Counted from the first letter of the stretch, positions 1-8,481 are shown. The stretch is DNA of 64,000 nt from Jejubacter sp036620675 (GCA_036620675.1 JAZHEE010000001.1); one strand, 5' to 3'. Notes: generated from the letters alone by a model not told the origin. Program-made: numbers and translations.

Positions 1-220
1 GAGCCTGGGCTACGTGCTTCTGGCCGCCGGTCAGGGTGACCAACTGCTCGCGCATCCTCGGGTCAGTAATGCGGATTATCGAACTGCACTGCAGGAAACT
101 GGAGCTTGAAGCCGCCTGAGCGCTGGCAATAATGGCCTCGCGCTGCTCGTCGCTGATGCCCTGTTCGGTAAAATGGCGAATAGAGCGGTGGGAGCGGATC
201 AAATCAATGGTCGGCGTCAT
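1..220 (-). CDS. nfsA: NfsA oxygen-insensitive NADPH nitroreductase (5' end only)
   Basis: Only the first 73 codons lie in the window; the gene runs off the left edge. The translation from the ATG at 220 begins MTPTIDLIRSHRSIRHFT and contains SSSSFLQCSSIIRITD and the TGGQKHVAQA stretch, which match the FMN-binding N-terminus of E. coli NfsA closely. NfsA is a cytosolic flavoprotein that reduces nitroaromatics and quinones by two electrons using NADPH. Its start overlaps the end of ybjC by 17 bases, as in E. coli, so the two are almost certainly co-transcribed; in E. coli this unit is under SoxRS control. I see no SoxS box that I could defend. Confidence 0.95.
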   Translation of the reverse strand, partial: MTPTIDLIRSHRSIRHFTEQGISDEQREAIIASAQAASSSSFLQCSSIIRITDPRMREQLVTLTGGQKHVAQA

Positions 221-494
221 CTCGTTTTTCCTTACTTGATGGTGTCGGTTGTGATTGGCGCGACTTTAGCAACAGCGGCGCCACGTTGTGGGCTACGGCC
301 CACAACAACATAAACGCCGCGGGAAGCATCAATGCTACGCCAAGGCAGACCATGGCCACGGCAGCCACGGTGCCATCAAGCGGCGCCGGCAGCGCCACAT
401 GACCGTTAATCGACAGCCAGGCCAACCCCAGCAGGATCATACCAGCCAGTTCCAGCAGGATAATGGGCTTTGGCAGGTCGTTCAGCGTTCTCAT
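204..494 (-). CDS. ybjC: YbjC, small inner-membrane protein (DUF1418)
   Basis: 96-residue protein starting MRTLNDLPKPIILLELAG, the same length and pattern as E. coli YbjC. Two hydrophobic segments (about residues 13-31 and 45-68) predict two membrane passes, followed by a hydrophilic, charged tail ending in DDADH. The ATG at 494 was chosen over longer in-frame extensions because it aligns with the family start. It sits directly upstream of nfsA with a 17-base overlap. Function is unknown; the conserved link to nfsA suggests induction under oxidative stress. A TATACT-like -10 (complement of 524-529) lies inside a small palindrome (519-538) upstream. Confidence 0.9.
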   Translation of the reverse strand: MRTLNDLPKPIILLELAGMILLGLAWLSINGHVALPAPLDGTVAAVAMVCLGVALMLPAAFMLLWAVAHNVAPLLLKSRQSQPTPSSKEKRDDADH

Positions 495-573
495 CGGTAC
501 TTCTCCCACGGCGACGGCCCGCCAGTATAACCTGGCGGAAAGATGACGGTTTACCGGAATATAGCGTAAACGC

Positions 574-951
574 TCAGTGGCGGCAGCGGCGACGCTGGCG
601 ATAGCGCAGCGACCGCACGCAGAGCGCGCAGAGTACGCCGATAGCGCACCAGAAAGCGCCGCTGAACAGCCAGGCAACCTCCTGAACCGGAGGACGCTGG
701 GGCGTCAGCCACAAATGCATGATAAGGAAGCAGAACGGTAGCGCAAGCGCGATACCGATAAGCGGCCTGATAAGATCGCCGCGTAAAGAGAGAAAGCCAG
801 CGATAAACCCTGGCAGCATAAACAGCAGCAGCTCCGGCTCCGGCTCGGCGCGAGCGCAGGTCGCCGCGGGCAGCCCGGCTTTCTGGTACACGAAAACAAC
901 AATAAAAAGCACAAAAGCACAGATAATCCCGGCCCACCGCTCCTGGCGCAT
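574..951 (-). CDS. ybjM: YbjM, inner-membrane protein of unknown function
   Basis: 125 residues from the ATG at 951 (MRQERWAGIICAFVLF), equal in length to E. coli YbjM and similar in sequence, with shared features such as FVLFIVV, LLFMLPG, a LIMHL stretch and AWLFSGAFWCAIGVLCAL. About four hydrophobic segments predict a polytopic inner-membrane protein with a basic C-terminus. No biochemical role is known. In E. coli grxA lies between ybjM and ybjC; here only 79 bases separate this gene's stop from the ybjC start, so grxA is absent from its usual place. Confidence 0.88.
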   Translation of the reverse strand: MRQERWAGIICAFVLFIVVFVYQKAGLPAATCARAEPEPELLLFMLPGFIAGFLSLRGDLIRPLIGIALALPFCFLIMHLWLTPQRPPVQEVAWLFSGAFWCAIGVLCALCVRSLRYRQRRRCRH

Positions 952-1239
952 TATCCAAATCCTCCTGAATCTGTTCGCCAAACCGCACGCAGGCCAGAAT
1001 AAGCCTGCGCACCGACAACACCCTATGACGCTCCCTGGGTCCGAAAAGATCTGTACAATTGTATGTTCGTGCTGGCCGTTGATTATTATTAAGATTAAAC
1101 TAGCATCGGCTCTTAAAGAGCGTGGGCGATTATTATTTTAGGCCGTTACCCTGCCCGCGCGCCACTGTCTCTGGAAAGGGACATTAACCGAAAAAACCAT
1201 TCCATTCAACAGCTTACTGTAAACAAGAAGTTAGCCTAC

Positions 1240-2928
1240 GTGAATATAAACGTCGCAGATTTGTTAAACGGGAATTACGTCCTGTTATTATTTGTGGTAC
1301 TGGCTTTAGGCCTGTGTCTCGGTAAATTACGGCTGGGTTCTATTCAACTGGGTAATTCCATTGGTGTTTTAGTCGTCTCTTTATTACTGGGTCAGCAGCA
1401 TTTTTCGATTAACACAGACGCACTGAATCTGGGCTTTATGCTGTTCATTTTTTGCGTCGGTGTAGAAGCCGGCCCCAACTTTTTTTCTATTTTCTTTCGC
1501 GACGGCAAAAATTACCTGATGCTGGCGCTGGTAATGGTGGGCAGCGCTCTGATTATCGCCATCTTGCTGGGCAAAGCCTTCGGCTGGGGCATCGGTCTGA
1601 CTTCCGGCATGCTGGCGGGCTCCATGACCTCGACGCCGGTGCTGGTCGGCGCCGGCGATACTCTGCGCCATGCGGGCATCAGCGATGGCGAACTGGCCAC
1701 CGCCCTCGATCAGCTCAGTCTGGGCTACGCCCTGACCTACCTGATCGGTCTGGTCAGCCTGATTCTGGCCGCCCGCTATATGCCGCGCCTGCAGCACCAG
1801 GATCTACAAACCAGCGCCCAGCAGATCGCCCGCGAGCGCGGGCTGGACACCGATGCCACCCGCAAGGTCTTTCTGCCGGTGATTCGCGCCTACCGGGTTG
1901 GCCCTGAGCTGGTCGCCTGGGCCGACGGCAAAAATTTGCGCGAACTGGGTATCTATCGCCAGACGGGTTGCTATATCGAACGCATTCGCCGTAACGGCAT
2001 TCTGGCTACGCCGGACGGCGATGCGGTGCTGCAACCCGGCGATGAGATCGCGCTGGTGGGCTATCCCGATGCCCATGCCCGACTCGATCCCAGCTTCCGT
2101 AACGGTAAAGAGGTGTTCGATCGCGATCTGCTGGATATGCGTATCGTGACTGAAGAGATCGTGGTTAAAAATCACAATGCCGTAGGCCGTCGCCTGGGAC
2201 AGCTTAAGCTCACCGATCAGGGCTGCTTCCTGAACCGCGTGATTCGCAGCCAGATAGAGATGCCCATCGACGACAATATTCTGCTGAACAAAGGCGACGT
2301 GCTCCAGGTCAGCGGCGACGCCCGACGCGTGAAGACCGTGGCCGACCGTATCGGCTTCGTCTCCATTCACAGCCAGGTAACCGACCTGCTGGCCTTCTGC
2401 TCCTTCTTTATCATCGGTCTGATGATCGGGATGATAAGCTTCCAGTTCAGCACCTTCAGCTTTGGTATCGGTAACGCCGCCGGGCTGCTGTTCGCTGGCA
2501 TTATGCTAGGCTTTCTGCGCGCCAACCACCCGACCTTCGGCTACATCCCTCAGGGAGCGCTGAATATGGTGAAGGAGTTCGGGCTGATGGTCTTTATGGC
2601 CGGCGTTGGCCTGAGCGCCGGTAGCGGCATCAACCATAGCCTGGGCGATGTGGGCTGGCAGATGCTGGTGGCCGGGCTGCTGGTCAGCCTGCTGCCGGTA
2701 GCCATCTGCTTCCTGTTCGGCGCCTGGGTGCTGCGCATGAACCGGGCGCTGCTGTTTGGCGCCATTATGGGAGCCAGAACCAGCGCTCCTGCCATGGAGA
2801 TCATCAGCGACGTGTCGCGCAGCAATATTCCGGCGCTGGGCTACGCCGGTACCTATGCCATTGCCAACGTCCTGCTGACGCTGGCCGGTACTCTGATCGT
2901 GATAATCTGGCCGGGGCTCAGTTTTTAG
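1240..2928 (+). CDS. ybjL: YbjL, putative AAE-family transporter
   Basis: 562 residues starting with GTG (MNINVADLLNGNYVLLLF), nearly identical in length and sequence to E. coli YbjL (561). The layout is typical of the aspartate:alanine exchanger (AAE) family: an N-terminal membrane half (about residues 10-185), a cytoplasmic middle with two RCK/TrkA-C-like domains (about 200-380), and a C-terminal membrane half (about 385-560). The MLAGSMTSTPVLVGAGD motif and its counterpart GAIMGARTSAPAMEIISD are the paired family signatures. The substrate is not established. The gene has its own upstream region of nearly 290 bases and is followed directly by the rybB promoter. Confidence 0.96.
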   Translation: MNINVADLLNGNYVLLLFVVLALGLCLGKLRLGSIQLGNSIGVLVVSLLLGQQHFSINTDALNLGFMLFIFCVGVEAGPNFFSIFFRDGKNYLMLALVMVGSALIIAILLGKAFGWGIGLTSGMLAGSMTSTPVLVGAGDTLRHAGISDGELATALDQLSLGYALTYLIGLVSLILAARYMPRLQHQDLQTSAQQIARERGLDTDATRKVFLPVIRAYRVGPELVAWADGKNLRELGIYRQTGCYIERIRRNGILATPDGDAVLQPGDEIALVGYPDAHARLDPSFRNGKEVFDRDLLDMRIVTEEIVVKNHNAVGRRLGQLKLTDQGCFLNRVIRSQIEMPIDDNILLNKGDVLQVSGDARRVKTVADRIGFVSIHSQVTDLLAFCSFFIIGLMIGMISFQFSTFSFGIGNAAGLLFAGIMLGFLRANHPTFGYIPQGALNMVKEFGLMVFMAGVGLSAGSGINHSLGDVGWQMLVAGLLVSLLPVAICFLFGAWVLRMNRALLFGAIMGARTSAPAMEIISDVSRSNIPALGYAGTYAIANVLLTLAGTLIVIIWPGLSF

Positions 2929-2965
2929 CCAGATACAGAAAAAGTTAAGTTTTTTGCAAAACCCG

Positions 2966-2996
2966 TGAACTTTTTAGGGCGACGCCAGTCATATTA
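2966..2996 (+). promoter_or_regulatory. Sigma-E promoter of rybB
   Basis: A TGAACTT -35 element (2966-2972) followed about 16 bases later by GTCATATT (2989-2996) matches the sigma-E pattern (GGAACTT / TCnAA-like) at the right distance from the RybB +1 at 3000. In E. coli RybB is a sigma-E-dependent sRNA with a closely similar promoter. Confidence 0.8.
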
Positions 2997-2999
2997 AGT

Positions 3000-3079
3000 G
3001 CCACTGCTTTTCTTTGATGTCCCCAATTTGAGGAGCCCATCAATCCCGCCGATTTCGGTTCAAGATTGATGGGTTTTTT
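3000..3079 (+). ncRNA. rybB: RybB, sigma-E-dependent Hfq-binding sRNA
   Basis: The sequence begins GCCACTGCTTTTCTTTGATG, identical to the 5' seed of E. coli RybB, and ends in a terminator hairpin (3036-3073, arms CCCATCAATC/GATTGATGGG) with a run of T. RybB represses outer-membrane porin and other envelope mRNAs when sigma-E is active, by pairing through its 5' end. The terminator stem carries a T-A pair where E. coli has C-G, so the pairing is kept by a compensatory change. Its position just after ybjL is the same as in E. coli, although rcdA, the neighbour on the other side there, is absent. Confidence 0.96.
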
Positions 3080-3317
3080 ATTATCTTCGCGACAGATAGC
3101 CCACTTTTTTCATCCTTATCCTGGCGACTTTTCGTGCCGTTTTCCGCCAGTTTCATCACCGAATATGACTCCCCACTATTAATTAGCAGGATTCATTTGA
3201 CATTTTGTGCCGTCTTTTCCCCGGGCGATGAAACCGCTTCACCGAATCAAAAGCCGTTAGTGTACAAGTGGATAGAGAGTTGCTAGTGTCTTCCTTATTT
3301 TCTTACTCTGGATACTC

Positions 3318-4520
3318 ATGACGGCTGTTTCCTCCCGCAGGGCCCTGCGCCAGCGCTGTTGGGCGCTGTTTGCGCTTTTCTTCCTCCCCGGCCTGCTTAT
3401 GGCCTCCTGGGCCACCCGAACCCCGGATATTCGCGATACCCTGGGCGTTTCCATTTCGGAAATGGGGATGGTGCTGTTCGGCATCTCGGTCGGCTCGATG
3501 AGCGGTATTCTGTGTTCCGGATGGCTGGTTAAGCGCTTCGGCGCCCGCCGGGTAATTCGGGTTGGTATGGCGCTGGTCACTGGCGGCATGCTGTTGATGA
3601 GCCTGGCACTAAAGCTGGCTTCTCCCTGGCTGTTTGCCGCCGGACTGGCCATGCTGGGCGGCGGACTGGGTAGCGCCGAAGTGGCGGTCAATGTGGAAGG
3701 CGCCGTTGTGGAGCGTCTGATGAATAAAACGGTGCTACCGATGATGCACGGATTCTACAGCCTGGGCACCCTGGCGGGCGCCGTCGCCGGTATGGCGCTT
3801 ACCGGCTTAAGCCTGCGGGCAGATCACCATCTGCTACTGGCGGGCCTTATCGCCATCGTCCCGATTATTATCGCCCTTGGTGCCATCCCCGATGGTACCG
3901 GCCAGCAGACTGCCGAACAGAGCGAGCAGGCCGCGTCTTCGCCTCACCGCCCGTTCTGGAAAGACGGCACCCTGATGCTGATTGGCGTTATCGTGCTGGC
4001 TATGGCCTTCGCCGAAGGCTCTGCCAACGACTGGCTGCCGCTACTGATGGTGGATGAGCACGGTTTTAGCCCCACTTCCGGCTCCCTGATCTACGCCGGA
4101 TTTACCCTGGGCATGGCGCTGGGTCGCTGCTGCGGCGGCTGGTTTATCGATCGCTTCAACCGGGTAGCGGTGGTGCGCGCCAGCGCTCTGCTGGGGGCGC
4201 TGGGCATCGGGCTGGTGATCTTCGTCGACAGCCCCTTTATCGCCGGGCTGTCGGTGCTATTCTGGGGGCTGGGCGCCTCACTGGGCTTCCCGCTCGCCAT
4301 CTCTGCCGCCAGCGATACCGGCCCGGATGCCGCCACCCGCGTCAGCGTGGTTGCCACTACCGGTTATATCGCCTTCCTGGTGGGGCCGCCGCTGCTGGGC
4401 TTTCTGGGGCAGCACTACGGTCTGCGCAGCGCCATGCTGCTGGTGCTGGGGCTGGTGGCGATTGCGGCAACCCTTGCCCGTGCGGTGGCGAAACCCGCCG
4501 CACCATCGCAACCGTCATAA
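3318..4520 (+). CDS. ybjJ: YbjJ, MFS transporter
   Basis: 400 residues with twelve predicted membrane segments and major facilitator motifs, including the loop 2-3 signature GWLVKRFGARRV (about residues 69-80) and its C-half counterpart GGWFIDRFNRVAVV. Size and sequence fit E. coli YbjJ, an inner-membrane MFS protein of unknown substrate. It is the first gene of an apparent operon: the csaA-like gene starts 11 bases after its stop and ybjI follows 20 bases later. In E. coli the TetR-type regulator rcdA is divergent from ybjJ; here no such gene exists between rybB and ybjJ. Confidence 0.92.
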   Translation: MTAVSSRRALRQRCWALFALFFLPGLLMASWATRTPDIRDTLGVSISEMGMVLFGISVGSMSGILCSGWLVKRFGARRVIRVGMALVTGGMLLMSLALKLASPWLFAAGLAMLGGGLGSAEVAVNVEGAVVERLMNKTVLPMMHGFYSLGTLAGAVAGMALTGLSLRADHHLLLAGLIAIVPIIIALGAIPDGTGQQTAEQSEQAASSPHRPFWKDGTLMLIGVIVLAMAFAEGSANDWLPLLMVDEHGFSPTSGSLIYAGFTLGMALGRCCGGWFIDRFNRVAVVRASALLGALGIGLVIFVDSPFIAGLSVLFWGLGASLGFPLAISAASDTGPDAATRVSVVATTGYIAFLVGPPLLGFLGQHYGLRSAMLLVLGLVAIAATLARAVAKPAAPSQPS

Positions 4521-4531
4521 AAGGAGAACGC

Positions 4532-4867
4532 ATGGAAACCATCGAATGGCAGGATTTTGAGCGGGTGGAGCTGCGGGTCGGCACCATTATTCATGCCGAA
4601 CCCAACGTGAAAGCGCATAAACCCGCCTGGGTGATGGATATCGACCTCGGCGAACTGGGAATAAAGCGTTCGAGCGCTCAGATAACCCAGCACTATCCGC
4701 TGGAATCGCTGCCCGACCGTCAGGTTCTGTGCGTCTGTAACTTCGCGCCACGCCGTATCGCTGGCGTAAAGTCCGAAGTGCTGGTGACCGGCGCCCACGA
4801 CGCCGACGGCTCGGTGGTACTGGCCGAATTCACCCTGCCGGTGCCCAACGGCACCCGACTGGCCTGA
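4532..4867 (+). CDS. CsaA/YgjH-type tRNA-binding-domain protein
   Basis: 111 residues forming one OB-fold tRNA-binding domain: it starts METIEWQDFERVELRVGTI and contains the conserved VELRVGTI strand, a CNFAPRRIAGVKSEVLVTGA segment and the terminal VPNGTRL. This is the arrangement of CsaA, a dimeric chaperone or export-related protein in some bacteria, and of E. coli YgjH. A strong AAGGAG ribosome site lies 6-8 bases upstream. It is wedged between ybjJ and ybjI, which are adjacent in E. coli, so it is an insertion relative to that order and is probably co-transcribed with them. The chaperone role is inferred from family only. Confidence 0.88.
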   Translation: METIEWQDFERVELRVGTIIHAEPNVKAHKPAWVMDIDLGELGIKRSSAQITQHYPLESLPDRQVLCVCNFAPRRIAGVKSEVLVTGAHDADGSVVLAEFTLPVPNGTRLA

Positions 4868-4890
4868 CAGCGATTGGCGGAGGCATCGTG

Positions 4891-5706
4891 ATGCTTAAAC
4901 TGATCGCCGTCGATATGGACGGCACCTTTCTTGACGATGCCAAATGCTATAACCAGCCGCGGTTTATGGCGCTGTATCAGCGTATGAAGCAGCAGGGCAT
5001 TCACTTCGCGGTCGCCAGCGGCAACCAGTACTGGCAATTGCGCAGCTTTTTTCCCGAAATCGCCCACGAAATCGGTTTTGTGGCCGAAAACGGCGCCTGG
5101 GTATTGTGCGGTGGGCAGGAGCTGTTTAACGGTGTCTTTAGCCATCCGCAGTTCCGGCGTATAATCGCCGTACTGCTCGCCTTATCGGATGTGGAGATCG
5201 TCGCCTGCGGCAAGCGCTGCGCCTGGACGCTTTCCCGCTATCGCGATGAGGTAAAACAGGCCGCCGCGCATTACTATCCCCGTCTGGAGCAGGTCGATGA
5301 TTTCACCGGCGTCGAAAGCCGGGATACCTTCTTTAAATTCGCCCTTAACCTGCCGGGGGCAGAACTGGAGCCGACCATGGCGCAGTTGCGCGAAACCCTG
5401 GGCGATATCGCGACACCGGTCACCAGCGGCCATGGCGCCATCGATTTGATTATTCCCGGCCTGCATAAAGCCAACGGGCTGAATCTGCTACGCCGTCACT
5501 GGAATATCGATGACGGCAAGGTGCTGGCCTTTGGCGATGGCGGCAATGATACCGAAATGCTGCAACAGGCGGATTTCGGCTTTGCCATGGCCAACGCTCC
5601 CGGCGCCGTACAGGCGCTAACGCCCCACCGGGCGCCAGGCAATAATCAGGAAGGGGTTCTGGAAATTATCGAGCGGGCCCTTAACCACGAACCGCCATTC
5701 GATTAA
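4891..5706 (+). CDS. ybjI: YbjI, HAD phosphatase of the Cof subfamily
   Basis: 271 residues with the HAD motifs in order: nucleophile DMDGT near the N-terminus (motif I), a VASGN motif II, a conserved lysine in GLHKANGL, and the FGDGGND metal-binding motif IV. It matches E. coli YbjI, a phosphatase active on FMN and on 5-amino-6-(5-phosphoribitylamino)uracil, which suggests a role in riboflavin metabolism. A GTG at 4888 would add one residue; the ATG at 4891 fits the family. Third gene of the ybjJ operon, tail-to-tail with mdfA (9 bases between stops). Confidence 0.92.
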   Translation: MLKLIAVDMDGTFLDDAKCYNQPRFMALYQRMKQQGIHFAVASGNQYWQLRSFFPEIAHEIGFVAENGAWVLCGGQELFNGVFSHPQFRRIIAVLLALSDVEIVACGKRCAWTLSRYRDEVKQAAAHYYPRLEQVDDFTGVESRDTFFKFALNLPGAELEPTMAQLRETLGDIATPVTSGHGAIDLIIPGLHKANGLNLLRRHWNIDDGKVLAFGDGGNDTEMLQQADFGFAMANAPGAVQALTPHRAPGNNQEGVLEIIERALNHEPPFD

Positions 5707-5715
5707 TCCTGCCGC

Positions 5716-6942
5716 TCAGGGCTGCAGCGCCGCACCGGCGCTGCGATCGCGCAGAAACAGCATCACCAGCCCCAACCACAGCAGCCCGCTCGCCAGGTTC
5801 ACCAGGTTAAATAGCCCATTGCCACCGCTCAGCCAGGCCTGTTTACTCAGTTCGATGCCAAAGGTGAAGATAAGCATCTGCATCATCCCCATCACCGCCG
5901 CCACGGTGCCTTTGCTCATCGCACTGGCAAACAGCGTCAGGCGTACCAGACCGGCATTGGATAAACCGATGCCAAAAGCGTACAGGCTCAGCCCGGCGAC
6001 CATCCACAGCCAGGCATGGGCTGCCACCTGAGTCGCAGCCGCCGCCAGCGCCAGTCCGCCGACAATGGGTAGTACACCCGCCAGAATCAGGCTCCGCACG
6101 CTATGGCGAGCCGTCAGGCGCGCCAGGGTCAGGTTGCCGACAATCAGGCCGCCGAATACCGGCACCTGCAACAGACCGTACTGGTAGCTGCTCAGATGTT
6201 CGCCCTGCATCAGCATGACCGGCGACTGAGCTATCCAGGTCAGAAGCGGCAACGCCGCGAAGCCGGTTGCCAGCGCGCCCGCCACAAAGCGGCCATTGCG
6301 CAGAACCTCCCGGTAATCCTGACCCAGGCGGGACACAGAGAGCGGCTCGCCGATACGGGTCGCGGTTTCCGGCATGGCGCGCCACAGACCGGCCAGTGCA
6401 ACAGTGGCCAGCAGCGCAAACAGAACGAACATCATCTGCCATGGCGCAACGTGAATCCAGACTGCCCCCACCAGCGGCCCCAGCAGCGGGGCGATCAGCG
6501 CCACATTGGCCATCAGCGCGGTGATTTTAATGCACACCGACTCTTCAAAAGATTCCTGAACCGCCGCATAGCCCACCGCGCCGATAAAGCACAGACTCAC
6601 GCCCTGTAAAAAGCGCAGCAGCGTGAACTGCTCGATATTCTGCGCCAGCAGAGTGCCAAGACAGGTCAGGATAAACCACAGCACCCCGACCAGCATCACC
6701 GGACGGCGACCGACCCGATCGGAAAGCGGCCCCAGCAGCCACTGTAGTACCATACCGCCCGCCAGATAGGCGGCCATCGAGGTCGGCACCCACTCGCTTC
6801 CCGCCTGATACTGCTCAACCACCGCCAGCATTCCCGGCTGGATCATGTCGTTCGCAATATAGGTAGAAAATTCGTAGAGCACCAGGCAGAGCGGAAACAG
6901 CAGCGCGCTGCGTCCGAGAGGTTTTGCCGCCGGGGATTGCAT
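5716..6942 (-). CDS. mdfA: MdfA multidrug/H+ antiporter (Cmr)
   Basis: 408 residues from the ATG at 6942 (MQSPAAKPLGRSALLFPLCL), against 410 in E. coli MdfA, with very high similarity throughout. Twelve membrane helices are predicted. The acidic residues in helix 1 essential for proton and drug coupling (E26 and D34 in E. coli) are present as E24 and D32 within VLYEFSTYIANDMIQPG, and the GPLSDRVGRRPVM loop is intact. MdfA exports cationic and neutral lipophilic drugs, chloramphenicol and alkali cations. The start was chosen by alignment. It is divergent from the PAP2 gene; the roughly 160 bases between them must hold both promoters. Confidence 0.97.
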   Translation of the reverse strand: MQSPAAKPLGRSALLFPLCLVLYEFSTYIANDMIQPGMLAVVEQYQAGSEWVPTSMAAYLAGGMVLQWLLGPLSDRVGRRPVMLVGVLWFILTCLGTLLAQNIEQFTLLRFLQGVSLCFIGAVGYAAVQESFEESVCIKITALMANVALIAPLLGPLVGAVWIHVAPWQMMFVLFALLATVALAGLWRAMPETATRIGEPLSVSRLGQDYREVLRNGRFVAGALATGFAALPLLTWIAQSPVMLMQGEHLSSYQYGLLQVPVFGGLIVGNLTLARLTARHSVRSLILAGVLPIVGGLALAAAATQVAAHAWLWMVAGLSLYAFGIGLSNAGLVRLTLFASAMSKGTVAAVMGMMQMLIFTFGIELSKQAWLSGGNGLFNLVNLASGLLWLGLVMLFLRDRSAGAALQP

Positions 6943-7103
6943 AAAAAATAGCCACGAAAGGAAAAGGCGCGCAGAGTGTAATGAAATTCCGGTTTTCAGC
7001 AAAGCAAAATATACCTTTGTTCAGGATTTCCCTCTGTCGTTTAAGGTTTTCTTCATTCAGCACCACTATCCTGACGCCACTCCCGTTTGCTGCGAATTTG
7101 TTT

Positions 7104-7838
7104 ATGTCATTGATTCAGACCGGGCGCGCCACGTCCGATGTGCGGATAAATAAGAAAAACCTGCTTTACGCCCTGCCGCGTAGCTTCTACCTTTACCAGG
7201 CTTTCGGGCTTACGATCTGTGGCGCCATCTTTATCTGGCTGTCGCGCAGCGAAACGCTGGATCGTCTGCTGACCGGTTACTGGTACGATGCAGCGCGCCA
7301 TCGCTTTCCCTGGCGTCATAGCCGCTGGCTGGAGCTGTTGAATCATCAGTTGCTGAAGGATGCCATCATCGCCGCCGCCGTTCTTCTGTTGCTGCGTGGC
7401 GTTTTCCGCCGCCAGTCGCGCCCGGCGGTAGTCGCGCTGTTAATGGGGCTGGGCGCGTTAAGCGTGGGAATTCTGAAGGCCACCAGCTATCACAGCTGTC
7501 CCTGGGATCTGGTGGAATATGGCGGTCAGGCCGTGGGTTATCCGCTGTTTGGTCAGATTCCGGCCGACAGCGGCTCCGGGCGCTGTTTTCCCGGTGGGCA
7601 CGCCTCCAGCGGCTTTATGGCGATGGGGTTATTTTTTCTGTTTTATCCCGAGCGCCCCCGGCTGGCCTGGGGCTGCTTTCTGGGGGGAATTGCGCTGGGA
7701 TTGATCATGGGCTATGGCCAGGTCATGCGCGGCGCGCACTTTTTTTCCCACAATTTGTGGGCTGGATGGTGGGTCTGGTTGACCCAGGTCACGCTCTGGT
7801 GGGCCGTGACCACATTACGTAAAAAGGAATCTGTATAA
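7104..7838 (+). CDS. PAP2-superfamily membrane phosphatase
   Basis: About 244 residues with six predicted membrane segments. The three PAP2 active-site motifs can be seen: K-ATSYHSCPWDL (motif 1), SGRCFPGGHASSGF (motif 2, catalytic His in GGH) and RGAHFFSHNLWAGW (motif 3, catalytic His). The variant motifs (GGHAS instead of PSGH, and SHNLWA) resemble a lipid phosphatase group found near lipid A modification genes rather than YbjG. The substrate is unknown; a lipid A, undecaprenyl or phosphatidyl phosphate is plausible. Its stop is one base from the ybjG start, so two lipid phosphatases are made from one message. The start is uncertain: an upstream ATG (6981) would add 41 residues over the mdfA promoter region. 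Confidence 0.82.
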   Translation: MSLIQTGRATSDVRINKKNLLYALPRSFYLYQAFGLTICGAIFIWLSRSETLDRLLTGYWYDAARHRFPWRHSRWLELLNHQLLKDAIIAAAVLLLLRGVFRRQSRPAVVALLMGLGALSVGILKATSYHSCPWDLVEYGGQAVGYPLFGQIPADSGSGRCFPGGHASSGFMAMGLFFLFYPERPRLAWGCFLGGIALGLIMGYGQVMRGAHFFSHNLWAGWWVWLTQVTLWWAVTTLRKKESV

Positions 7839-7839
7839 G

Positions 7840-8448
7840 ATGTTAGAAGAGCTCAATCGAAGCTGGTTTTTACTGATTAACGCAACGCCCGACAGCACCG
7901 GATGGATGCTGGACAGCGCCCAGTATATTGCGCGCGATCTTATCCTGATTATGCCGGCGCTGGTGGTTATTCTCTGGCTATGGGGCCGTAAGCGCGAAGT
8001 CACCGCCCAGCGCCGGATGGTTCTTAAAACCGCCATTGCGCTGGTAGCCAGCCTGGGCATTTCCTGGTGTATGGGGCATCTGTTTCCTCATGCCCGTCCT
8101 TTTGCTATCGGTCTGGGCCATAACTTCCTGTATCACGCGCCGGATAACTCCTTCCCGAGCGATCATGGCACCACCAGCTTCACCTTCGCGCTGGCTTTCC
8201 TGTTCTGGCATCGCCTGTGGTCCGGCGCACTGCTGATGGCGGCAGCCGTCGCTATCGCCTGGTCCCGGGTTTACCTTGGCGTCCACTGGCCGATGGATAT
8301 GGTGGGCGCACTGTTCACCAGTCTGTGCGGCTGCCTGATAGCTCAGCTCATCTGGAACCACTGGGGGCCTCAGCTTTATCAGCGCATCTCTCAGCTCTAC
8401 CGCTACTGCTTCGCCGTGCCGATTCGCAAAGGCTGGGTGCGTGACTAG
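7840..8448 (+). CDS. ybjG: YbjG undecaprenyl-diphosphatase
   Basis: 202 residues, matching E. coli YbjG (198) from MLEELN to the identical C-terminus PIRKGWVRD. The PAP2 motifs are present: a first motif around GHLFPHARPF (K/R...RP type), FPSDHGTTSF with the PSDH catalytic histidine, and SRVYLGVHWPMDM with the third-motif histidine. The enzyme dephosphorylates C55-PP in the periplasm to recycle the peptidoglycan lipid carrier; extra copies give bacitracin resistance. Four residues longer than E. coli, owing to an insertion (GRKREV) in a loop. It is the second gene of a two-gene unit and is followed by a terminator. Confidence 0.95.
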   Translation: MLEELNRSWFLLINATPDSTGWMLDSAQYIARDLILIMPALVVILWLWGRKREVTAQRRMVLKTAIALVASLGISWCMGHLFPHARPFAIGLGHNFLYHAPDNSFPSDHGTTSFTFALAFLFWHRLWSGALLMAAAVAIAWSRVYLGVHWPMDMVGALFTSLCGCLIAQLIWNHWGPQLYQRISQLYRYCFAVPIRKGWVRD

Positions 8449-8481
8449 CCGCTCCGGCGCCGTTAAGATAGAACCTCGCCT

